DNA of 7,049 nucleotides, taken from contig CAKUXU010000043.1 of assembly GCA_934700635.1 (NCBI GenBank), forward strand, positions 1 through 7,049, in the 5' to 3' direction. The position numbers and the translations under genes are program-made. The notes below the pieces were generated by a model. It ran no database searches. It saw only the letters and a program-made list of their open reading frames with translations, and was not told where the DNA came from. The stretch comes from an uncultured Eubacteriales bacterium (GTDB lineage Bacteria > Bacillota > Clostridia > Oscillospirales > Acutalibacteraceae). Shown piece after piece: positions 1 to 5,705 of this stretch (position 1 is its first letter; each line of letters opens with the position of its first letter).

Positions 1-993
1 ACTATTGGAAGTATTTGAACTCGATGTGGATGGCGTTGATGATGAACAAGCACTTAGATTAAGCTTACAATTAAAATGGTATCTTGTGTAATAATCGTCT
101 CTTATTTCTTGTATAATAGTTTTTCCTGTTTCTTCATCACGAACAGTGTCGGTATATGTTAGTTTAGATCCTGTATACTGTGTGCGAATAAAACTAAGTG
201 GATAAGAAATATTTTCATTAATATCGCTTAATAGAGACATTATTGCTTTATTTTCGGATTTATTTCCAACTATTTTTATTAAGGCCTCTGAAGCGGTTTC
301 TGTTTCAATAAGACTGTTGTTATCGCTATTTGCGAATTTATAATATTTAGTTTTTTCTAAGTCAGCCATAGAACGCAAAGCCATTGATAGATTATCTTCT
401 TTTGTAAAGTCAATAATATAATCAGAGCCTTTTTTCAGGTTTATGTCATCTGTCACTTGACAGTCTGTATAATTATCATGGACAGTTGTTTTAACTTCTA
501 CGTTTCCTCCCGGATTATCCATAACTCCCTTAACTGTTGTGTTAACGAACAGCGTAGCTATCATAGTTTTGCCATCTGAAGTTACTGTTGCAACTGAATC
601 ATCATATTCATTTCCGTTTACTTTAAAAATCCCGCTATAAAACACATTACTTTCAGATTTTATAGGGAAAATATAGCTATCCTTTGCTTTCAATGTGATG
701 AGGAATGTATATTTTTCTCCTACTTTTGGTTTAAGACTTTCACTAGTTGGTGTAATTTTTTCTGTTTCGCTTGAATACCATTTCTGACTTTCAATAGTGT
801 AGCTACTATTCTCATCAACAGTTGCAAATGGTACATCTTTGTATGACCACAATTCATTTGATACATCATTTATGTTTACCTCTGTTATATTTGTATCGCC
901 TTCTGCTGCAAAAGCTGACATTGGTACAATTGAAAATACCATGTAAAGTGCAAAAAGTAAGACCGTAAATTTTTTTGATAACTTGAAATTCAT
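1..993 (-). CDS. Secreted protein with signal peptide and one W/Y-rich repeat module, partial (C-terminus beyond window)
   Basis: The frame is open for 331 codons from the ATG at 993-991 to the window edge, so the C-terminus is missing. The start is fixed by AAGGAG at 1007-1002 with an 8-base spacer. Residues 1-29 form a classic signal peptide: N-terminal lysines, a hydrophobic core at about 11-24, and AFA before the likely cut after A29. Residues about 36-131 resemble the modules of the gene at 5706, sharing YKDVP (51-55), a WYSSE block (72-76), VGEKYTFLITLKAKDSYIF (91-109) and VNG near the end. Residues about 160-310 are not recognised; they include an acidic and lysine-rich stretch. From S314 the chain becomes a Ser/Thr/Asn linker, as is common before a wall anchor or another domain. 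It is inferred to be a secreted or surface protein of unknown function. It is a paralogue of the 5706 gene, with almost the same promoter, leader and start. Confidence 0.85.
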   Translation of the reverse strand, partial: MNFKLSKKFTVLLFALYMVFSIVPMSAFAAEGDTNITEVNINDVSNELWSYKDVPFATVDENSSYTIESQKWYSSETEKITPTSESLKPKVGEKYTFLITLKAKDSYIFPIKSESNVFYSGIFKVNGNEYDDSVATVTSDGKTMIATLFVNTTVKGVMDNPGGNVEVKTTVHDNYTDCQVTDDINLKKGSDYIIDFTKEDNLSMALRSMADLEKTKYYKFANSDNNSLIETETASEALIKIVGNKSENKAIMSLLSDINENISYPLSFIRTQYTGSKLTYTDTVRDEETGKTIIQEIRDDYYTRYHFNCKLNLSACSSSTPSTSSSNTSNS

Positions 994-1017
994 AACGTTC
1001 TCTCCTTCTTATCTAAA

Positions 1018-1083
1018 ATTTTTATGACTCTTGCTCACAAATAATTATATATAAAAAATAAAAATATGCAAATGAATTTATGT
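1018..1083 (-). repeat. Conserved 66-bp promoter/leader block, copy 1 (inverted relative to copy 2)
   Basis: Read on the minus strand, this block matches 5604-5669 on the plus strand at 60 of 66 positions with no gap. It contains the promoter of the 1-993 gene and about 26 bases beyond its -10. A second block of 17 bases, ending in the Shine-Dalgarno sequence, follows directly here; in the other copy a 12-base insertion (5670-5681) separates the two blocks. The similarity continues into the coding sequence, where the first 15 bases (ATGAATTTCAAGTTA) are identical. The match is seen directly; common regulation is inferred. Confidence 0.9.
1044..1072 (-). promoter_or_regulatory. Promoter of the left secreted-protein gene
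   Basis: On the minus strand TTTGCA (1072-1067) and TATAAT (1049-1044) are 17 bases apart. The -10 is a perfect consensus and the -35 matches TTGACA at four of six positions. The same pair sits at the same spacing in the copy at 5615-5643, which supports its being functional. The predicted leader is about 45 bases. Confidence 0.7.
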
Positions 1084-1104
1084 TTTATTGTTGTAAAAAA
1101 ATAA

Positions 1105-1123
1105 GATAAAATTTTATTTTATC
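1105..1123. repeat. Perfect AT-rich inverted repeat upstream of the left gene
   Basis: GATAAAAT and ATTTTATC form a perfect 8-bp inverted repeat around a 3-base centre. It lies about 33 bp upstream of the -35 of the left gene and on the far side of the GNAT promoters. On the minus strand it is followed by a T-rich run, so it could stop transcripts entering from the right, or it could be an operator. The stem is mostly A-T pairs, so it would be a weak terminator. Its function is unknown. Confidence 0.4.
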
Positions 1124-1184
1124 ATAACTGTGTCTCGAAAAAAATCAATTTTAGTCTACTATCCTTCAATTATAGTTTTTTAAT

Positions 1185-1210
1185 TGCATTGTATTTGTGG
1201 CATCAATGCA
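1185..1210. repeat. Small inverted repeat in the 994-1337 intergenic region
   Basis: TGCATTG (1185-1191) and CAATGCA (1204-1210) are exact inverted copies separated by 12 bases, with six T bases at 1215-1220. The shape is that of a weak plus-strand terminator, but no plus-strand gene is visible upstream. It may insulate the GNAT promoters or bind a regulator. Apart from this, the repeat at 1105-1123 and the promoters listed, I see nothing else in the 344-base gap. Confidence 0.3.
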
Positions 1211-1240
1211 CTACTTTTTTCGATAATAATACATGAATAA

Positions 1241-1269
1241 TTGACAAGGTTTTGCATAAAATGTAATAT
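1241..1269 (+). promoter_or_regulatory. Upstream promoter of the exported GNAT gene (P2)
   Basis: A perfect TTGACA (1241-1246) is followed after 17 bases by TAATAT (1264-1269), which matches the -10 consensus at four of six positions. It lies about 33 bp upstream of the stronger promoter at 1274-1302, so the gene may have two tandem starts. Confidence 0.45.
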
Positions 1270-1273
1270 ACTG

Positions 1274-1302
1274 TTGACTTTAATTTTAAAGTGTTGTATA
1301 AT
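1274..1302 (+). promoter_or_regulatory. Main promoter of the exported GNAT gene (P1)
   Basis: TTGACT (1274-1279) and a perfect TATAAT (1297-1302) are separated by the ideal 17 bases. This is the closest match to consensus in the window and suggests strong sigma-A-type transcription. The predicted start near 1309 leaves a leader of about 29 bases ending in the AAGGAG at 1325-1330. Confidence 0.8.
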
Positions 1303-1337
1303 AGAATAAATTAAAGAAAAAATGAAGGAGTATTTTT

Positions 1338-2012
1338 ATGTCTAATAAATTCAAATCAATGGTATCAATAATTCTAAGTTCATTATTTTTTTGCGTAAGC
1401 GTGTGTGCAACTACACCTGAAAGTACTTGTAAATTAGCAAGTAAATTAAAAATGGAGTCAGAAGAGTTACACTCTTTATTAGTATCCGAGGATGAAAAAA
1501 AAGAACTTGTTCCTATGACTTCCAAATATAAAGATTTTTATGTAGATCTTTACTCAAATCCAGAAAATGCAGATCATATGAAATATTATTGCAATGGGCG
1601 TTTGAGCACAGAAAAAAGAGCAAAGAAATCTTTTGATGGACGTTTGTCTAGAATGTGGGACCACGATGTTCCGGCTTCAATGGCATTTGTTTTATTAAGT
1701 GAAGGAAAGCCCGCAGGATTTATCGGAGTAGGTCCTTTAAAGTGTAGTAAATCTCAACCGGAAATTGGTCGTGTTATAGATAAAAAATTTGCTGGTAAAG
1801 GGTTGGGAACATTTTGCGCTAAAACAATAGTAGCGCTTTTACAAAAATTGAAAACTGATGGACTTTATAAGTATAATCAGTTGATTTCAACTAGCAAACC
1901 AGATAATTTTGCTTCTAGAAATTCAGTTTTAAAAGCTGGATTCGTTACAGATGAAAAACTGGTAAAAACTTCTTTTGGATATGAAAAGATATATAAGTAC
2001 AAATTTAAATAA
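1338..2012 (+). CDS. GNAT-family N-acetyltransferase with an N-terminal signal peptide
   Basis: This 224-residue protein would transfer an acetyl group from acetyl-CoA to an unknown amine. Residues about 56-224 carry the GNAT fold in RimJ/RimL-like form. The acetyl-CoA loop is FAGKGLGT (151-158), with Ala where many family members have Arg or Gln. The later motif NFASRNSVLKAGF (190-202) matches the family's typical N-x-x-S...GF block. Residues 1-24 form an export signal: K4 and K6, a hydrophobic stretch at about 8-22, and VCA before T25. No lipobox is present. The start is firm: AAGGAG lies 7 bases upstream and a strong promoter precedes it. Neither M8 nor M39 has a ribosome binding site, so the signal is unlikely to be an annotation artefact. 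An exported GNAT is unusual because acetyl-CoA is cytoplasmic. The gene is monocistronic, bounded by its own promoters and terminator. The family call is secure; the substrate and final location are unknown. Confidence 0.88.
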   Translation: MSNKFKSMVSIILSSLFFCVSVCATTPESTCKLASKLKMESEELHSLLVSEDEKKELVPMTSKYKDFYVDLYSNPENADHMKYYCNGRLSTEKRAKKSFDGRLSRMWDHDVPASMAFVLLSEGKPAGFIGVGPLKCSKSQPEIGRVIDKKFAGKGLGTFCAKTIVALLQKLKTDGLYKYNQLISTSKPDNFASRNSVLKAGFVTDEKLVKTSFGYEKIYKYKFK

Positions 2013-2035
2013 TAGAATTTTTGTTTTAATGATTT

Positions 2036-2068
2036 ATAGCCTCCAAACAATAGGAGGCTATTTTTATT
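2036..2068 (+). terminator. Rho-independent terminator of the GNAT gene
   Basis: ATAGCCTCC (2036-2044) pairs perfectly with GGAGGCTAT (2053-2061) across an 8-base loop, followed by a T-rich run. It begins 24 bases after the stop codon. The GC-rich core stands out from its AT-rich surroundings. Confidence 0.9.
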
Positions 2069-2220
2069 TACGTAAAATTACTCAGTAGCGGTACTATCAC
2101 ATAAATTTCTATATCTTTTTGAGTTAAAGATTCAATATAAGTGACCCTTAAATCAATAACGCACTTTTTTAAATGCTTTTATTTCCTTAAATTATAGTTT
2201 TACAGCAATATATGTCCATA

Positions 2221-2255
2221 AAATAAAAAACCACTTAAACAAGATTCAAGTGATT
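2221..2255 (-). terminator. Rho-independent terminator of the nagZ-like gene
   Basis: On the minus strand AATCACTTGAA (2255-2245) pairs with TTTAAGTGGTT (2239-2229) over 11 bp, with two G-U pairs and a 5-base loop, and then runs into TTTTTTATTT. It begins 19 bases after the gene's stop. The plus-strand side is also T-rich, so it may act in both directions between the convergent genes. Confidence 0.85.
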
Positions 2256-2273
2256 TTTCTAATATTTTTTGTA

Positions 2274-3443
2274 TCAGCTATTTTTTGCTTTTAAATTTAA
2301 AATACGACTAACAGAGTGATTTATTTGTTCCAAAGGAATTTCCCCATTAGTAACTGAAATTTTTAAAGCTTGATATAATTCATCAAGTTTTGATACATCG
2401 TTTACGTTTCTTAAAGCTACAGGCATACAAATCATATCCGCACCAGATTTTATTGATAATTTTATAGCCTCTGTTGTACCCACATTTTCAGAAATAGCTT
2501 TCATGCACATTGCATCGGTTACAATAACTCCTTTGAAGTTTAATTTATCTCTTAACAATTCTTTTAAAACACATTTTGATAATGTTGCTGGAATAGGAAT
2601 CCTTCTGCCATCTTTTTTAGAAATTAAAATACCTTTTTCAATTTGAGGAAGTCCTATATGTGCAGCCATAACCATTTCTACACCTGAATCTATTAAAGTT
2701 TTAAATGGTTTCAATTCAAGTGACTCAAGATCTTCTAAAGATTTGTTCACTATCGGTAACTCTAAATGTGAATCTACACTTGTGTCTCCATGACCAGGGA
2801 AATGTTTTGCAGTTGCAATTACACCTTTAGATTGTAATCCCTTCATAAAAGCTAATCCATGTTTAGATACAATTTCAGGATTATTTCCAAATGAGCGTAC
2901 ATTAATAACAGGATTTTTAGGATTACTATTAACATCCACAACTGGTGCAAAATTACAGCTTATGCCCAGTTCAGCAAGTTCATTTCCTATAATTTTGCCT
3001 TTTTCAAAAGCTTCTTCAGATGTTCTGATTTCAGCATTGTTTTTAAGCTTATCTCTTCCGAAAGAAAATCTTTCGACTAGTCCTCCTTCTTGATCAACAC
3101 AAATTAGTAGCGGAGGATTCCCGGAATCTAAAGATGCCTTTTGAAAATCCTCTATTAATTTTTTAGCTTGTTCCTTACTTTGAAAATTCTGAGAAAAAAG
3201 TATTATACTGCCAATATGATATTTGTATATAATTTCTTTAATTTCATCATTGATTTCAGTAACTGGCTTTAAAGAGTCCGATGCAGAGGAAGTATTAAAG
3301 TCTTTTCTACCCCAAAATCTAAAATCCAGACACATCATCTGACCAATTTTGGATTCTATATCCATATTCTCGACATTTATTGATTTCGCTGAACACAAAA
3401 GCTGACTTGAAGCATTATACATAAGTAAAAATTTTTTAAACAT
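2274..3443 (-). CDS. nagZ: Glycoside hydrolase family 3, beta-N-acetylglucosaminidase (NagZ type)
   Basis: This 389-residue enzyme is predicted to release GlcNAc from GlcNAc-MurNAc muropeptides in peptidoglycan turnover. Visible GH3 landmarks in order are DQEGG (117-121), NFAPVVDVNSNPKNPV (164-179), VRSFGNNPE (182-190), KHFPGHGDTSVDSH (213-226) and VIVTDAMCMKAI (306-317). By analogy with characterised NagZ, D310 is the nucleophile and D224/H226 the acid-base dyad. The sequence style, including the KDGRRIPIPATLS block at 277-289, is that of Gram-positive members. It stops after the catalytic domain, unlike the longer two-domain Bacillus enzyme. The start is firm: AAGGTGG at 3458-3452 with an 8-base spacer, and an in-frame TGA directly before the ATG. 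Residues 1-20 look like a degenerate signal peptide: two lysines and a short hydrophobic run broken by polar residues, with no valid lipobox. Location is therefore unclear. No muropeptide transport or recycling gene lies beside it. Confidence 0.92.
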   Translation of the reverse strand: MFKKFLLMYNASSQLLCSAKSINVENMDIESKIGQMMCLDFRFWGRKDFNTSSASDSLKPVTEINDEIKEIIYKYHIGSIILFSQNFQSKEQAKKLIEDFQKASLDSGNPPLLICVDQEGGLVERFSFGRDKLKNNAEIRTSEEAFEKGKIIGNELAELGISCNFAPVVDVNSNPKNPVINVRSFGNNPEIVSKHGLAFMKGLQSKGVIATAKHFPGHGDTSVDSHLELPIVNKSLEDLESLELKPFKTLIDSGVEMVMAAHIGLPQIEKGILISKKDGRRIPIPATLSKCVLKELLRDKLNFKGVIVTDAMCMKAISENVGTTEAIKLSIKSGADMICMPVALRNVNDVSKLDELYQALKISVTNGEIPLEQINHSVSRILNLKAKNS

Positions 3444-3476
3444 TCAAGTTACCACCTTAAAAGTTATTTTATTCTA

Positions 3477-3505
3477 ATTGTATCATATAATAAACATAAA
3501 ATCAA
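3477..3505 (-). promoter_or_regulatory. Promoter of the nagZ-like gene
   Basis: On the minus strand TTGATT (3505-3500) and TACAAT (3482-3477) are 17 bases apart. A TGA directly before the -10 gives an extended TGn element. The leader would be about 27 bases, including the ribosome binding site at 3458-3452. Confidence 0.65.
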
Positions 3506-3609
3506 TTATACGCTCTAATTTGTACATATTTAACATTTTAATTACTTACAAAATATTTGGAAATTTGATACTTGAAATTTTAAATATTATAAAACACAAA
3601 AACAACATC

Positions 3610-3638
3610 TTGACCATTTATTTAAAATATGTTAAAAT
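3610..3638 (+). promoter_or_regulatory. Promoter of the membrane nuclease gene
   Basis: TTGACC (3610-3615) and TAAAAT (3633-3638) match consensus at five of six positions each and are separated by 17 bases. The predicted start is near 3645, giving a leader of about 27 bases. The -10 lies inside a tandem 10-bp repeat at 3622-3641. Confidence 0.7.
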
Positions 3639-3641
3639 ATG
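3622..3641. repeat. Two tandem copies of a 10-bp sequence over the -10 region
   Basis: TTAAAATATG occurs at 3622-3631 and again, exactly and head to tail, at 3632-3641. The second copy contains the predicted -10 hexamer of the nuclease gene. A 10-bp period is close to one helical turn, which would suit two protein subunits on one face. Chance in AT-rich DNA cannot be excluded. Confidence 0.45.
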
Positions 3642-3671
3642 GTTATAAAATAATCAAAAGAGGTGTGCTGA

Positions 3672-5519
3672 GTGATAAATAATAAAAAATTAATATACTA
3701 CATATTTATCGGGTTTATTTTTATGGGTGGATTATCTAATATGTTTGTTGGTAAAGATATCAATCAGAAAACATTAGGATTATTTCTTATTTTTTTATCT
3801 ATTCTTATTTCACCTTTATTTGATAAAATATGTGGTTTAATTAAATCAGAATTTTCAGTTTCGAAAAAAACATTGCTAGGAATAGGACTATTTTTTGTAT
3901 TTATAGTTTGTTTAAAAATTGAAAACTTTTTTGCCTCAATTTTTATTATGTGTACATATTGGATTACAATATTTTACTTGAAAATAAAAGAGGCTAAACA
4001 GAAAAAATTGGAGCAAGAACAAGCTGAACGTGAAAGACTTGAGCAAGAAAAACAAATAATTAAGAAATTTGATAATTTAGATAGTTTTATTGGTCATGTC
4101 ATATCTGAGCTATTGATAGAAACTAATGAAAAATTTAAAAACATTGATGAAAGTTTATATCTTAAAAAAGATAATATATTAGACATAAAAAATATTATTA
4201 TTGATTTTTGTAATGACACAAAATACTTTAATTCTATTTATGAATTTGATAATTTATTTAATAATACTAGTTACTATGAAAGAAAAATTAATAAACATTT
4301 CTCAAGTATAAAACTTTATGCAGAAAATAAAATTCTAAATTCAAGTTTTTTAGAAACGTATAAAAATAAACTTATTTTAGATTACCCAAGAATTATAGAG
4401 AATATTTCTAATAATATACCAAAATATTCAAATAACTTACTTTATAAAACAATTGGGCTTGAAGATAAAAAACATTTATTATACTTGGATTTAGATTGTA
4501 ATTTATATGATAGTGAATGTGAAAATGCATTTTTATATATGACCTATTTAATGTTAATAGGTACATGTATTTCTGAACTGATTTTTATTGAAGAAAAAAT
4601 TAGAGCTTTAAAACCTGAAAGTGAATTTTATAAAATAATATTAGGTATGAAAATGGAACTTAAAGATATAAACTCTGTAATAGAAAAAAGTAAACCTATA
4701 TATGATGAATACTATAAAAATGATCTTGGGTTAATAGATTCAAACAGCCCACTTTACGACATAGCAGTTAACACAATTATTAGAAAAATAAATGATGAAA
4801 AAGAGTTAGTAAAAGATATTTTGAAGATTACAAATACAGAAGATTACACAGAAAAATCTTTTGAAAAAACAATTAATAGCTGGCTTTATGAAGTATCAAA
4901 AGAATATAAATTTTTAGATATAGAACCTTACATAACATATAAAATACTTAAATCTGTTAGCACTTCTGATTTTAATTCATTTTTATCGATACTTTCTAAA
5001 ACTAATGAATATATTAAAAATTATGATAATTATATAAAACGTCACAAAATAATGTCAGATAGGCAAAGATATCTAAACGGTGATTTTTTAAAAGAAAAAA
5101 TGGAAATTAAGATGTCAAATGATTTGAAAGATGTTACTTCGGGAAAAGAATTTGAATTATTCTTAGAAAGATTATTTAAATCTCTAGGTTATAAGACGAT
5201 ACATAATGGAAAATCTGGAGATCAAGGAGCAGACTTGATAATTGAAAAAAATAATTATGTTTATGCAGTACAAGCAAAGTGTTACACTAATAAAGTAAGT
5301 AATACCCCTATTCAAGAAGTAGTAGCATCACTTAAATATTATAATGCCAATCAAGGAGTAGTAGTTACTAACAGTACATTTACACAAGGAGCACAAGATT
5401 TAGCAAAGGTTAATAATGTAATCCTTATTGACGGTAAAGCTTTAAATTATTTAATTGATTTGGTTTCTGATTTAAATAAAAACATCGATATACTACAGAA
5501 ATTAAAAAACTCTTATTAA
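3672..5519 (+). CDS. Membrane-anchored protein with C-terminal Mrr-type restriction endonuclease-like domain
   Basis: The protein has 615 residues. Four hydrophobic segments at about 7-24, 34-50, 67-82 and 86-103 should anchor it in the membrane. A charged coiled coil rich in Lys, Glu and Gln follows (104-134). Residues about 135-485 are Asn/Lys/Ile-rich, apparently helical and unrecognised. Residues about 488-600 match the Mrr catalytic family of PD-(D/E)XK nucleases: GKEFE (491-495), the GDQGAD block with D521, then QAK (534-536) 13 residues on, and the late GVVVTNSTFTQGAQDLAK and ILIDGKAL segments. All core catalytic positions look intact. The start is GTG, preceded directly by an in-frame TGA and by AGAGG at 3659-3663 with an 8-base spacer. 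ATG18 would lose the first membrane segment and lacks a binding site. No methyltransferase or partner is adjacent. The gene is strikingly AT-rich: 17 G+C in the 120 bases 4141-4260. DNA cleavage in defence is inferred from the family only. Confidence 0.87.
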   Translation: MINNKKLIYYIFIGFIFMGGLSNMFVGKDINQKTLGLFLIFLSILISPLFDKICGLIKSEFSVSKKTLLGIGLFFVFIVCLKIENFFASIFIMCTYWITIFYLKIKEAKQKKLEQEQAERERLEQEKQIIKKFDNLDSFIGHVISELLIETNEKFKNIDESLYLKKDNILDIKNIIIDFCNDTKYFNSIYEFDNLFNNTSYYERKINKHFSSIKLYAENKILNSSFLETYKNKLILDYPRIIENISNNIPKYSNNLLYKTIGLEDKKHLLYLDLDCNLYDSECENAFLYMTYLMLIGTCISELIFIEEKIRALKPESEFYKIILGMKMELKDINSVIEKSKPIYDEYYKNDLGLIDSNSPLYDIAVNTIIRKINDEKELVKDILKITNTEDYTEKSFEKTINSWLYEVSKEYKFLDIEPYITYKILKSVSTSDFNSFLSILSKTNEYIKNYDNYIKRHKIMSDRQRYLNGDFLKEKMEIKMSNDLKDVTSGKEFELFLERLFKSLGYKTIHNGKSGDQGADLIIEKNNYVYAVQAKCYTNKVSNTPIQEVVASLKYYNANQGVVVTNSTFTQGAQDLAKVNNVILIDGKALNYLIDLVSDLNKNIDILQKLKNSY

Positions 5520-5603
5520 ATAAAAACTATCTTTAGTAAAGTTACTCTATAAATGTGGTTTTAAATATTTAAAGTTATTCATCAATAAATTCTCTGATTT
5601 CTA

Positions 5604-5669
5604 ATATAAATTTATTTGTATATTTTTATTTTTTATATATAATTATTTATGATCAAGATTCATAAAAAT
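5604..5669 (+). repeat. Conserved 66-bp promoter/leader block, copy 2
   Basis: This is the partner of 1083-1018 (minus strand), with 60 of 66 identical bases. The differences are single substitutions. It covers the promoter and about 26 bases past the -10. After a 12-base insertion (5670-5681) absent from the other copy, the shared TTTAG-GTAAGAAGGAGA block (5682-5698) resumes with one mismatch, then the shared start of the coding sequence. Such retention outside the coding region suggests either a recent duplication or selection on a common control element. Confidence 0.9.
5615..5643 (+). promoter_or_regulatory. Promoter of the right secreted-protein gene
   Basis: TTTGTA (5615-5620) and TATAAT (5638-5643) are 17 bases apart, in the same arrangement as in the left copy. 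The -35 is weak (three of six), so an activator or other sequence may contribute. The predicted leader is about 55 bases. No convincing terminator for the preceding nuclease gene is visible in 5520-5603, so read-through from it into this gene is possible. Confidence 0.65.
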
Positions 5670-5705
5670 ATTTAAATAATCTTTAGGTAAGAAGGAGAAG
5701 ATATT

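Noticed and set aside
1338..1412. Lipoprotein signal for the GNAT protein
   Set aside because: C19 and C23 are preceded by Phe and Val, not the small residue required at the -1 position of a lipobox, so an ordinary signal peptide fits better.
1286..1525. A 79-codon open frame on the minus strand
   Set aside because: It lies opposite the start of the GNAT gene and its promoter, has no ribosome binding site, and its low-complexity product looks like an antisense shadow.
3672..5519. A complete restriction-modification system
   Set aside because: No methyltransferase, specificity subunit or helicase is present in the flanking genes of the window, so only a stand-alone nuclease can be claimed.
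5520..5603. Terminator after the nuclease gene
   Set aside because: AGTAA/TTACT near 5535-5546 has a loop too small and no T run; TTTAAATATTTAAA at 5560-5573 is a pure A-T palindrome. Neither is convincing.
1018..5669. Phase-variable promoter inversion switching the outer genes on and off
   Set aside because: Both outer genes already have an intact promoter pointing outward, and inversion of the middle would leave each with an equivalent one. No recombinase gene is in view. Only inversion of the cargo segment remains possible.
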